A DNA stretch of 64,000 bases, taken from contig CAJTVN010000012.1 in NCBI GenBank assembly GCA_910579685.1, positions 24,611-88,610 of the forward strand, written 5' to 3'. The translations under genes and the position numbers were made by a program. This document shows positions 18,075 to 26,464 of this stretch, in pieces (position 1 is the stretch's first letter; each line of letters starts with the position of its first letter). Under the pieces are notes generated by a model, which made no database searches, was not told the DNA's origin, and worked only from the letters and a program-made list of their open reading frames with translations. The DNA is from an uncultured Lachnospiraceae bacterium. Lineage in GTDB: Bacteria > Bacillota > Clostridia > Lachnospirales > Lachnospiraceae.

Positions 18075-18866
18075 GTGGATTTAGCGTCGGTTTTAGGTTT
18101 ACTTTTATGTTTTGGCATGTGTGCCTTCGGTATTATCAACAGTGCTGGTCTGGCTAACATAAATCGTTACGGGGATGTGGCGTCAGCAATTATCACTTTT
18201 GGCGGTGCTTTCTTTGCGATTATGGCATCTACCACCATGAAGAACTATATCGAAGGCCTCAAAAGCTTCATGCTTGTTTTCAAGGCTCCGGTCATTGACA
18301 TTCAGGGAATGATCCAGCAGATCATCAATCTATCCAATGTGGCCCGGAAGGAAGGACTTCTTTCTCTGGAGGAGGCCGCAGGGGAGCTGGAAGATGAATT
18401 CATGAAAAAAGGAATTCTCCTGATTGTGGATGGTACGGATCCTGATCTTGTAAGGGGAATCCTTGAGACAGAGCTGGTCAGTCTCGAGGATCGACACAAA
18501 AAGAAGATCGGCTTCTGGGAGGATCTCGGCTCCATGGGACCTGCCTGGGGTATGATCGGTACGCTGATCGGTCTTGTTAACATGCTTTATGAAATGGATG
18601 ATCCCTCCAAATTAGGACCTAACATGGCGGTGGCTTTGATTACCACCCTGTATGGTTCCCTCCTTGCGAACTGGATCTGCACGCCGGTTGCGAGCAAGCT
18701 TAAGGTGAACAATGCAAGCGAGGTTATGATGAAGGAGATTATGATAGAAGGTCTTCTGTCCATCCAGGCAGGGGAGAACCCCCGGGTAATTGAGGAGAAG
18801 CTGAAATCCTTCATGGCTCCTTCCGACAGAACCCTGGCAACTGATGAAGGTGATGGAGGTGAATAA
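18075..18866 (+). CDS. motA: Flagellar stator subunit MotA
   Basis: 263 residues from GTG 18075, with AGGTGA 5 bases upstream and the family-like start MDLASVLGLLLCFGMC; a TTG at 18051 (overlapping flbD) is the alternative. Four membrane segments, the conserved 'LGSMGPAWGMIGTLIGLVNM' near the ion channel, and cytoplasmic charged residues. With MotB it converts ion flow into torque. Ends 2 bases before motB. Confidence 0.95.
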   Translation: MDLASVLGLLLCFGMCAFGIINSAGLANINRYGDVASAIITFGGAFFAIMASTTMKNYIEGLKSFMLVFKAPVIDIQGMIQQIINLSNVARKEGLLSLEEAAGELEDEFMKKGILLIVDGTDPDLVRGILETELVSLEDRHKKKIGFWEDLGSMGPAWGMIGTLIGLVNMLYEMDDPSKLGPNMAVALITTLYGSLLANWICTPVASKLKVNNASEVMMKEIMIEGLLSIQAGENPRVIEEKLKSFMAPSDRTLATDEGDGGE

Positions 18867-18868
18867 GG

Positions 18869-19675
18869 ATGGCAAAACGAAAGCCTGAGGAACCGCCAAA
18901 GGGCGCACCGGCCTGGCAGGCGACCTTTGCGGATCTGATGAACCTGCTGCTTTGCTTCTTCGTTATGCTGTTTTCCATGTCAACCATGGACGCACAGAAG
19001 TTTGAGCTTCTTGCCGCTTCCTTTAATCAGACCTTTAGTATTTTTTCTGCGGGAGCTACGGCCATCGGGGACGGATTTCTGATCAGCAACGGTGTGAGCC
19101 AGCTAAACGAGCTGGACGATTACATAAACAGCACCGGGAAATCAGCGGAGGGAGATACGATTCCCGAGGATCTCAAGGAGGCGGTCGAGATGATGGAGCA
19201 GGCGAAGCTTGAGGAGTCTGAGGAACTGGCGGAAAATATTGAGGAGGCCCTGGAGGAGAAAAAGCTGGAAAATGAAATTGATATTGAGTTTACCTCCCAG
19301 TATGTCCAGCTGACCTTAAACGGCGCTCTTTTGTTTGATTCCGGAAGCACCCAGCTCAAGGAGGAAGCGCTTCCGGTCTTAAATCAGGTTGGAATTATTT
19401 TACAGCAGTATGGTACAGGTACCATTGAAATAGAGGGACATACGGATAATGTTCCGATGTCCGGCTCAAAATATTCCAATAATGATGAGCTCAGCAATGG
19501 ACGCGCGCTTTCCGTATTTTATTATCTGGAGGAAAATACGACGCTCAATCCGGCGAACATTAAGCATTCCGGAATGGGCGAGTATGTGCCTGTGGCAGAT
19601 AATTCCACGCCGGAGGGCAGAGCCCAGAACAGAAGAGTAGAAATCAGGATCTACAATTCTCTAAGTGCATATTAA
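18869..19675 (+). CDS. motB: Flagellar stator subunit MotB (OmpA-type peptidoglycan binding)
   Basis: 268 residues. Single N-terminal membrane segment with the essential ion-carrying Asp22 (WQATFADLMNLLLCFFVMLF), a charged periplasmic linker, then the OmpA-like peptidoglycan-binding domain ('IEIEGHTDNVPMSG', 'NRRVEIRIY'). Site GGAGGTGA overlaps the motA end. Proton or sodium specificity cannot be decided here. Confidence 0.96.
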   Translation: MAKRKPEEPPKGAPAWQATFADLMNLLLCFFVMLFSMSTMDAQKFELLAASFNQTFSIFSAGATAIGDGFLISNGVSQLNELDDYINSTGKSAEGDTIPEDLKEAVEMMEQAKLEESEELAENIEEALEEKKLENEIDIEFTSQYVQLTLNGALLFDSGSTQLKEEALPVLNQVGIILQQYGTGTIEIEGHTDNVPMSGSKYSNNDELSNGRALSVFYYLEENTTLNPANIKHSGMGEYVPVADNSTPEGRAQNRRVEIRIYNSLSAY

Positions 19676-19699
19676 TATTTCAGAAAAGGAAAACAGGCT

Positions 19700-20215
19700 A
19701 TGAAAAAGAATTTAATTTCAGTTGTAATACTGGCGCTTCTGGTTGTAAACATTGTTTTTTCTGCGATTACCTTGTTCAGTGTCGCGGGCACCAACAAAAA
19801 AACGGCGGCCCTGGTCACGGATATCGCTTCTGCGATCAAGCTGGATCTGGATCTGGCGGATCCCAATGCCGGGGAGCCGGTGGTACCCATGGCGGATGTG
19901 GCGACTTATGATATTGCGGAGCTGACCATTCCTCTTAAGGCCATGGAGGGAGACGACAAGGATCGCTTCGGCCTCGTATCCGTCACTCTTTCCATGAATA
20001 TGAAGGATAAGGATTACAGCACATACGGGGAAGATCTGGATTCCAGAAAAAGCCTTATTATCAGCGAGATCAATAATGTGATTTCCCAGCGCACCATGGA
20101 TGAGGCCAAGGAAAGCAACCACATTTTCGAAGATGAAATCCTCGAAAAAATTCAGACCATGTTTGATTCCAAATTTATTTATAAAGTGACGATTACCAGC
20201 GCTATTTATCAGTAA
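19700..20215 (+). CDS. fliL: Flagellar basal body-associated protein FliL
   Basis: 171 residues: short cytoplasmic N-terminus, one membrane segment (about residues 5-27, ISVVILALLVVNIVFSAITL), then an extracytoplasmic SPFH/stomatin-like FliL domain with 'RKSLIISEINNVISQRT'. Supports stator function. Placed between motB and fliM as usual. Confidence 0.92.
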   Translation: MKKNLISVVILALLVVNIVFSAITLFSVAGTNKKTAALVTDIASAIKLDLDLADPNAGEPVVPMADVATYDIAELTIPLKAMEGDDKDRFGLVSVTLSMNMKDKDYSTYGEDLDSRKSLIISEINNVISQRTMDEAKESNHIFEDEILEKIQTMFDSKFIYKVTITSAIYQ

Positions 20216-20261
20216 GGCTGGAAACCGGGGGAATCTTACAGGATGAAGGAGGTGGACTTTT

Positions 20262-21242
20262 GTGGGCGAGGTACTTTCTCAAAGCGAGATAGATAACCTG
20301 CTGGCAGCGCTCAGTGCCGGTGAACTGGATGTGGACCAGATGCAGGAAGCAAATGAAAGACCGGTGAAGGATTACGATTTTAAACGTCCTGCCAAATTTT
20401 CAAAAGAGCATCTGCGCACACTTGAAATTATTTTTGATCATTATGGGAGATTGATTTCCACGAATCTTCCGGCGTATTTAAGAAAAAGTGTGCAGATAAA
20501 CGTGACGAATTCGGAAACAGTTACTTTTTCAGAGTTTTCCAATTCCCTGTCAAATCCGGTTATTTTGGGAATTGTTGATTTTCAGCCCTTAAACGGCAAT
20601 ATATTGATAGAGATCGCCTCGAATCTCGGCTATGCCATGATCGACAGAATGCTGGGAGGACCGGGACTTCCCCTTGACAAGGTCAGAGATTTCTCGGAAA
20701 TAGAAATGGCGATTCTGGAAAAAATAATGGTGGTCTGCATGCAGCTGATGCGTGAACCCTGGAAGAATGTGATTGAGATTAATCCTGTGATGGACCGGAT
20801 TGAGACCAACGCCCAGTTTGCACAGGTGATTGCTCCCAGTGACATGATTGCTATTATCACTATGGAGATGAAAATCGGGGATGTCCAGGGGCGGATGAAT
20901 ATCTGTCTTCCGTTCTTTACACTGGAAGACATTATGGATAAGCTGAATACCAAGTACTGGTTCGCAAGTATGCAGAAGGATAATGCAGAAAAGTATGAGG
21001 AACATATCGAAACGCTCATCCGGAGAATCGATATGCCAATCCGGGCGGTTCTTGGAAAGAATCAGGTTTCAGTCAATGATTTTATCAATCTTCAGGTTGG
21101 AGATATTATAAGGTTGAATACGGATATTTCTTCGGAAATGGAAATATATGTTGGCAATCTCAAAAAATTTATGGCTTTGCCCGGCTCTGTCAAAGACAGA
21201 TATGCAGTGCGGGTAACTTCAGTATTAAGAGAGGGGGAATAA
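20262..21242 (+). CDS. fliM: Flagellar motor switch protein FliM
   Basis: 326 residues; GTG start with GAAGGAGGTGG upstream. N-terminal LSQSEIDNLLAAL is the CheY-P-binding peptide; the middle CheC-like domain has 'MIDRMLGGPGLPLDK'; the C-terminal SpoA/FliN-like part has 'GDIIRLNTDISSEMEIYVGN'. C-ring component together with FliG and FliY. fliY starts 3 bases later. Confidence 0.97.
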   Translation: MGEVLSQSEIDNLLAALSAGELDVDQMQEANERPVKDYDFKRPAKFSKEHLRTLEIIFDHYGRLISTNLPAYLRKSVQINVTNSETVTFSEFSNSLSNPVILGIVDFQPLNGNILIEIASNLGYAMIDRMLGGPGLPLDKVRDFSEIEMAILEKIMVVCMQLMREPWKNVIEINPVMDRIETNAQFAQVIAPSDMIAIITMEMKIGDVQGRMNICLPFFTLEDIMDKLNTKYWFASMQKDNAEKYEEHIETLIRRIDMPIRAVLGKNQVSVNDFINLQVGDIIRLNTDISSEMEIYVGNLKKFMALPGSVKDRYAVRVTSVLREGE

Positions 21243-21245
21243 AGT

Positions 21246-22565
21246 GTGGACGGAATGTTATCACAGGATGAAATAAATGCGCTTTTAAACGGTATGGATC
21301 TTTCCCCCGATGCAGAAGAGGGAAGTGATGTGTCGGGAGACGGTAACGTGGCCAGTGTCAGAAGTTCAGAGATTGACGAGAGCCTTTTGAGGGATGTGGA
21401 GAAGGATGCGATAGGGGAGATCGCCAATATCAGTATGGGATCCTCGGCAACCACTCTGTTTTCGCTTGTAAATAGAAAGGTTAATATCACCACTCCCATT
21501 GTCACCCTGGCAAATTGGGATACGGTAATCGAAAGCTACCAGAGGCCGTGTGTCTTTATTCAGATTAAGTACACGGCAGGACTTGACGGTTCCAACATCA
21601 TGATACTGAAAGAGCATGATGTGAAGGTGATTACAGATCTGATGATGGGCGGCGATGGGAGCAATACCGAAGGCGATCTCGGAGAGCTTCACCTGAGCGC
21701 CATATCTGAGGCGATGAATCAGATGATGGGTGCGGCGGCCACGTCTATGTCCACCATGCTTGGAAGGCTGATCGATATCAGCCCCCCGGAGGCAAATGTG
21801 GTCGACCTGCAGGATATCCAGGAGGGAGGCGATATTGCGGCGTTTCTTGCCGGAACCTTTGTAAAGATTTCCTTCCGTATGCAGGTGGACGAACTGGTTG
21901 ACAGCACGATCATGCAGCTGTATCCTATTGAATTTGCCAAGAGCCTGTTCGAAACCTTTATGTCTTCTCAATCAGGAACGGCCGGGGCGGCTCATGAACC
22001 GGAACCGGCTCCCGTCCAACAGCCGCAGCCGGTTCCCACACAGCCTGCGGGCCAGATGGGAATGCCGGGCAGCCAGCCCATGGGTCAGCCGGCCTATGGA
22101 GCAGCCCCGATGGGAATGCCTGCGGGAGATATGGGCCAGATGGGATATACGCAGGCGGCGGGAATGCCGCAGCAGCCCATGCCTCAGATGGGATATGGGA
22201 TGCCCCAGATGAATATGGGCCAGATGGGATATGCGCAGGCGGCGGGAATGCCGCAGCAGCCCATGCAGAACGTCAATGTGCAGCCTGCGCAGTTCCAGAC
22301 TTTTGCAGGTCCCGGAAACGCTGTTCCCGGTCAGGAAAATATCGGACTGATTATGGATGTGCCGCTTGAGGTCACGGTTGAGCTTGGAAGATCCAGAAAG
22401 TCCATTGCCGAAATCCTTGATTTTGCACCCGGAACGATTATCGAGCTGGATAAGATTGCCGGAGAACCGGTGGATGTGCTGGTAAACGGCAAGTTTGTTG
22501 CAAGAGGCGAAGTAGTAGTAATTGAAGAGAGCTTTAGTATCCGTATAACGGAAATCATAAAGTAA
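21246..22565 (+). CDS. fliY: FliY-type motor switch phosphatase (CheC-like plus FliN domain)
   Basis: 439 residues, GTG start 21246 with GAGGGGGA upstream (ATG 21255 possible). N-terminal LSQDEINALLNG peptide, CheC-like phosphatase region with both E-x2-N active-site motifs ('IGEIANISMG', 'SEAMNQMMGAAATS'), a Met/Gln/Gly/Pro-rich linker with an internal duplication (about residues 260-355), and a C-terminal FliN/SpoA domain ('LEVTVELGRSRKSIAEIL'). In Bacillus FliY dephosphorylates CheY-P in the C-ring and replaces FliN. Confidence 0.96.
   Translation: MDGMLSQDEINALLNGMDLSPDAEEGSDVSGDGNVASVRSSEIDESLLRDVEKDAIGEIANISMGSSATTLFSLVNRKVNITTPIVTLANWDTVIESYQRPCVFIQIKYTAGLDGSNIMILKEHDVKVITDLMMGGDGSNTEGDLGELHLSAISEAMNQMMGAAATSMSTMLGRLIDISPPEANVVDLQDIQEGGDIAAFLAGTFVKISFRMQVDELVDSTIMQLYPIEFAKSLFETFMSSQSGTAGAAHEPEPAPVQQPQPVPTQPAGQMGMPGSQPMGQPAYGAAPMGMPAGDMGQMGYTQAAGMPQQPMPQMGYGMPQMNMGQMGYAQAAGMPQQPMQNVNVQPAQFQTFAGPGNAVPGQENIGLIMDVPLEVTVELGRSRKSIAEILDFAPGTIIELDKIAGEPVDVLVNGKFVARGEVVVIEESFSIRITEIIK
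22131..22266 (+). repeat. 52-base direct duplication inside the fliY linker
   Basis: 22131-22182 and 22215-22266 are identical except for one base (A/G) and lie 84 bases apart, in frame. Each encodes a 17-residue block (MGQMGYxQAAGMPQQPM). The near identity points to a recent duplication and possible length variation between strains. Confidence 0.9.
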
Positions 22566-22582
22566 AAGTTAGGAGAAAAGAG

Positions 22583-22945
22583 ATGGCAAAAAATATTTTA
22601 ATTGTGGATGATGCAGCATTTATGCGTATGATGATCAAGGATATTCTCACCAAGAATGGCTATAATGTGGCAGGAGAGGCTGAAAATGGCGCAAAGGCCA
22701 TGGAGAAATACAACGAGTTAAAGCCCGACCTGGTTCTTATGGACATTACCATGCCGGAAGTGGACGGAATTCAGGCGCTTAAGAACATCAAGGCTTCCGA
22801 TCCGAACGCCAAGATCATTATGTGCTCCGCAATGGGACAGCAGGCCATGGTAATCGAGGCAATCCAGTCAGGTGCAAAAGACTTTATTGTGAAGCCTTTC
22901 CAGGCGGATCGTGTGCTGGAGGCGGTTAAGAAGGTAATTGGCTGA
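22583..22945 (+). CDS. cheY: Chemotaxis response regulator CheY
   Basis: 120 residues, single receiver domain. Acidic pocket Asp9-Asp10, phosphoacceptor Asp54 (DLVLMDITMPE), Ser82, and Lys104 (FIVKPF). Binds FliM/FliY when phosphorylated. Located in the switch-gene block after fliY, as in Bacillus and clostridia. AGGAG ribosome site. The stop codon overlaps the start of the next gene. Its cognate kinase CheA is not encoded in the window. Confidence 0.97.
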   Translation: MAKNILIVDDAAFMRMMIKDILTKNGYNVAGEAENGAKAMEKYNELKPDLVLMDITMPEVDGIQALKNIKASDPNAKIIMCSAMGQQAMVIEAIQSGAKDFIVKPFQADRVLEAVKKVIG

Positions 22946-23310
22946 TGATGCTTTCAGGCGTCAGCACAATGGATGGTTATCTGCAGTTTATAACTGTGCT
23001 GCTTTTGTTTTTGTTTGTTCTGGCGATTACCTACGTGGCTACCAGATGGATAGCCGGCTATCAGAAAACCAGGAGTACCGGATGCAATATTGAGGTGATT
23101 GAGACTGCCCGTATTGCCACCAACAAATATCTGCAGCTTGTGCGGGCAGGCAGCAGATATTTGGTAATTGCAGTCGGAAAGGATGAAATTCACATGCTGG
23201 CTGAGTTGTCTGAGGATGAGCTTGCACTGACCCAGGTGCCGGCAGTCGGCATGGATTTTGGAAGTATATTTGAAAAATTTAAGAAACAAAGCGGAAAAGA
23301 TGATGACTGA
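22945..23310 (+). CDS. fliO: Flagellar biosynthetic protein FliO (FliZ)
   Basis: 121 residues. Short N-terminus, one membrane segment (about residues 12-32, LQFITVLLLFLFVLAITYVA), and a small cytoplasmic beta domain with IEVIETARIATNKYLQLVRAG, characteristic of FliO. Assists FliP assembly in the export gate. The start is either ATG 22945 or 22948, overlapping the cheY stop. Confidence 0.88.
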   Translation: MMLSGVSTMDGYLQFITVLLLFLFVLAITYVATRWIAGYQKTRSTGCNIEVIETARIATNKYLQLVRAGSRYLVIAVGKDEIHMLAELSEDELALTQVPAVGMDFGSIFEKFKKQSGKDDD

Positions 23311-24202
23311 AAGACTTTGCATTATGAAAAATATTTTTGCCGCAATAAGATGGAATAAGATCATATGCCTGCTGACGACGGTGGGCATATTGTGTCTTAT
23401 CCCGTGTGCAGAAAGCAGGGCGGCAGGGATAGATTCCACTCCCGCGGGCACAACAGAAGAACGCACTTATATTGATGAGCCCGGCAGCGCACAGACGCAG
23501 GAGGATTTGGAAGAACTTAACATAGCGAATCACCTGACAGTGACTTATAATAATGGTAATGGACAGCTGAATGGAAATCTGCGGATCCTGATGACGCTCA
23601 CCCTGATCGGGCTTGCGCCGATTCTGCTGATCATGCTTACCTCTTTTACCAGAGTGCTTATCGTACTGCATTTTACCAGAGCCGCTCTGAATACGCAGAC
23701 AGCGCCTCCCAATCAGGTTCTGATCGGAATCGCGCTGTTTCTGACCTTTTTTATTATGCGCCCTTATATGACGCAGATTTACGAGGAAGCGATTGTTCCC
23801 CTGGACGAGGGGAGGATTGATCAGGAAGAGTTCTTTGAAAGAGGCATTCAGCCTCTCCGGGAGTTTATGTATACGCAGACGGAAACAAATGATGTCAGGG
23901 TTTTTTTGGAGATCAGCGGGGAGGAATGGGATGGAGGCGACCTCGATACGATTCCCCTTACCATACTGGTTCCGAGCTTTATCATCGGGGAGCTGAGACA
24001 GGCGTTTATTATAGGCTTTATCATTTATATTCCCTTTATCGTAATCGATATGGTGGTGGCGTCCACTCTTATGAGTATGGGTATGATGATGCTTCCTCCG
24101 ACTACGATTTCCATGCCCTTTAAGATTCTTCTGTTCGTGATAGCGGATGGCTGGAATCTGATTATCATGGGACTGATTGGATCCTTTCATCTCACGCTTT
24201 AA
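23300..24202 (+). CDS. fliP: Flagellar export gate protein FliP
   Basis: 300 residues from ATG 23300 (overlapping fliO by 11 bases); ATG 23324 is an alternative. N-terminal signal peptide (hydrophobic stretch about residues 20-36, then an Ala-rich cleavage region), a short acidic spacer, then the FliP core with 'LTLIGLAPILLIMLTSFTRV', TAPPNQVLIGIALFLTFFIM and C-terminal 'IPFIVIDMVVASTLMSMGM'. Forms the FliPQR export pore. Confidence 0.97.
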   Translation: MMTERLCIMKNIFAAIRWNKIICLLTTVGILCLIPCAESRAAGIDSTPAGTTEERTYIDEPGSAQTQEDLEELNIANHLTVTYNNGNGQLNGNLRILMTLTLIGLAPILLIMLTSFTRVLIVLHFTRAALNTQTAPPNQVLIGIALFLTFFIMRPYMTQIYEEAIVPLDEGRIDQEEFFERGIQPLREFMYTQTETNDVRVFLEISGEEWDGGDLDTIPLTILVPSFIIGELRQAFIIGFIIYIPFIVIDMVVASTLMSMGMMMLPPTTISMPFKILLFVIADGWNLIIMGLIGSFHLTL

Positions 24203-24216
24203 GGAGGGTTTTTGCC

Positions 24217-24486
24217 ATGACAATAGATGTAGTGACAGCTATGGCAGGCGAAGCATTGTTTTTGATCATTAAGGTGGCGGCTCCTTTGCTTTTGGTGTCA
24301 CTGTGCGTTGGTCTTGCGATCAGTATTTTTCAGACAGTTACCTCGATTCAGGAACAGACGCTCACTTTTGTTCCAAAAGTTCTTGCGATCTTTCTCACCC
24401 TGATGCTGCTTGGAAACTGGATCCTGACGGAGCTGTCAAACTATATGATCAGGCTCTGGTCTGATTTTGGCCTGTATACAAGGTAA
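24217..24486 (+). CDS. fliQ: Flagellar export gate protein FliQ
   Basis: 89 residues, two membrane helices; ALFLIIKVAAPLLLVSLCVG and 'ISIFQTVTSIQEQTLTFVPK' are the family motifs. GGAGGG ribosome site. Part of the FliPQR pore. Confidence 0.97.
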   Translation: MTIDVVTAMAGEALFLIIKVAAPLLLVSLCVGLAISIFQTVTSIQEQTLTFVPKVLAIFLTLMLLGNWILTELSNYMIRLWSDFGLYTR

Positions 24487-24491
24487 AGCCT

Positions 24492-25280
24492 ATGATTGAT
24501 TATGCATTTTCCTATGCAGATCTGGAATATTTTTTGCTGATATTTGTCAGAGTGGCAAGTTTTGTGTATATAGCTCCCTTTTTCAGCATGAGTAACACGC
24601 CGAGGAATGTGCGGATAGCGCTCAGCTTTTTTGTGGCCGTCCTGCTGTACCAGTCGGTGCCGCACACGGCTGTGACGTATCATTCTCTTACCGGGTACAC
24701 GGTTATTGTTTTGAAGGAAGCGGTGACGGGTCTTCTCATCGGTTTTGGCGCTAATCTCTGTACTTCCGTTGTCTCCTTTGCGGGAAGAATCGCCGATATG
24801 GAAATGGGGCTTGCCATGGCGAGCATGTTTGACCCGGCGACCAGGCAGAATACCAGTATCACGGGTATTTACTATAATTATATGGTGCTTCTCATGCTGC
24901 TGATATCAGGGATGCACCAGTACCTTTTGAAGGCGCTTGCCGAGACTTACATCCTGATTCCAGTGAATGGGGCGGTGCTTGACACCAGTACGCTGCTTGC
25001 GTCCATGCTGGAATTTTTGGCGAATTATATCACTATTGGCTTTCGGATCTGTCTTCCTATTTTTGCCGTAATGCTGGTCTTAAATGCAGTGCTTGGTATT
25101 CTGGCAAAGATTTCCCCGCAGCTGAACATGTTTGCTGTGGGTATGCAGATGAAGGTTCTGGTAGGCTTGTGTATTTTGTTTGCGACCACGGTCATGCTTC
25201 CGGATGCCGGGAGATTTATTTATGAACAGATGAAATACATGGTGGTGAGTTTTGTGGAGGCTATGGGAGGAAGCGCATAG
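24492..25280 (+). CDS. fliR: Flagellar export gate protein FliR
   Basis: 262 residues, several membrane helices. Family features include FVRVASFVYIAPFFSM, 'IGFGANLCTSVVSFAGRI', 'GLAMASMFDPATRQNTS' and the 'LNAVLGILAKISPQLNMFAV' segment. One FliR joins FliPQ to make the helical gate; separate from FlhB here (not fused). Begins 5 bases after fliQ. Confidence 0.97.
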   Translation: MIDYAFSYADLEYFLLIFVRVASFVYIAPFFSMSNTPRNVRIALSFFVAVLLYQSVPHTAVTYHSLTGYTVIVLKEAVTGLLIGFGANLCTSVVSFAGRIADMEMGLAMASMFDPATRQNTSITGIYYNYMVLLMLLISGMHQYLLKALAETYILIPVNGAVLDTSTLLASMLEFLANYITIGFRICLPIFAVMLVLNAVLGILAKISPQLNMFAVGMQMKVLVGLCILFATTVMLPDAGRFIYEQMKYMVVSFVEAMGGSA

Positions 25281-25324
25281 ATGCGTTTTCCCCAGAATAG
25301 CGGTTCCTGCGGGAGTGAGATTTT

Positions 25325-26437
25325 ATGATCATCAAATATAATCTGCAGTTTTTCGCAAAGGATGGTCCGGGAGGTGAAAAGACGGAACAGCCCACCTCCA
25401 AAAAGCTGCAGGATGCCAGGAAAGAGGGGCAGGTTGCAAAGAGCAAGGAGATAGCCAACGCTTTTGTGCTTCTTTCTATGTTTCTTTTAATCAGGGTATA
25501 TATCGGTGTTCTCGGAGAGGGGCTGACTACCTTTTTTTACAGGATTTATGCGCAGATCCCGGATGCCGTGGTGATGTACAACGGGCTGGTTCCGGTTCGG
25601 GCCATGACTCTTCTTGTGGGCGAGATGATGCTCCGGATTCTTCTCCTGATTGCGCCGGTCCTTCTTGTGGGTCTGGTGGTCGTTGTGGTCTGCGATATTG
25701 TCCAGGTCAAATGGCACCCCACCACTAAGCCATTAAAGCCCAAATTCAGCAAGCTGAATCCGATCAAGGGATTTCAGAGATTTTTTTCCAAGAATTCTAT
25801 CGTAGAACTTATCAAATCCATCGCAAAGCTGGCCTTGGTGGGCTATGTGGCGTATTCTTATCTTAAGGATAAGAGCGAGGCTGTTTTTATTCTCTATCAT
25901 GTGGGGCTTTATCAGGCCCTTGGCCTGATCGGCGATATTGTGGTGGATCTGGGAATCCGTATTTCTGTTGTGTATATGATCATTGCTTTTCTGGACTATG
26001 CCTATCAGAAGTGGAAATTCAAGGATGACATGAAGATGACCAAGCAGGAGGTCAAGGATGAGTTTAAAAATCAGGAAGGCGATCCCCAGATTAAGGGAAA
26101 GCAGAAGCAGCGTATGATGGAGGCTTCCCGCAGGCGTATGATGCAGCAGCTCCCGGAGGCGGATGTGGTAATCACCAACCCCACCCATTATGCGGTGGCC
26201 ATCAAGTATGACCCTGACAAATATGACGCACCTTATGTGGTCGCCAAGGGCGAGGATTTCCTGGCCCAGAAGATCAAGGAAATTGCCAAGGAAAATAACG
26301 TGGAAATCGTTGAAAATAAACCACTGGCGAGAATGCTTTACGCCAATGTGGACATCGGCGGATTGATACCGCCGGAATTGTATCAGTCGGTAGCGGAAGT
26401 GCTTGCCTTTGTATATCATTTGAAGGGCAGGATTTGA
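25325..26437 (+). CDS. flhB: Flagellar export switch protein FlhB
   Basis: 370 residues. N-terminal GEKTEQPTSKKLQDARKEGQ motif, four membrane helices, then the cytoplasmic domain with the self-cleaving NPTH motif (VVITNPTHYAVAIKYD, about residue 280). Cleavage changes export specificity from rod/hook to filament, together with FliK. Confidence 0.98.
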   Translation: MIIKYNLQFFAKDGPGGEKTEQPTSKKLQDARKEGQVAKSKEIANAFVLLSMFLLIRVYIGVLGEGLTTFFYRIYAQIPDAVVMYNGLVPVRAMTLLVGEMMLRILLLIAPVLLVGLVVVVVCDIVQVKWHPTTKPLKPKFSKLNPIKGFQRFFSKNSIVELIKSIAKLALVGYVAYSYLKDKSEAVFILYHVGLYQALGLIGDIVVDLGIRISVVYMIIAFLDYAYQKWKFKDDMKMTKQEVKDEFKNQEGDPQIKGKQKQRMMEASRRRMMQQLPEADVVITNPTHYAVAIKYDPDKYDAPYVVAKGEDFLAQKIKEIAKENNVEIVENKPLARMLYANVDIGGLIPPELYQSVAEVLAFVYHLKGRI

Positions 26438-26464
26438 TTATAACAGATGAAAGGAGACAGGTAT

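Noticed and set aside
22131..22266. Insertion-sequence ends
   Set aside because: They are direct, in-frame, within fliY, with no transposase or target duplication.
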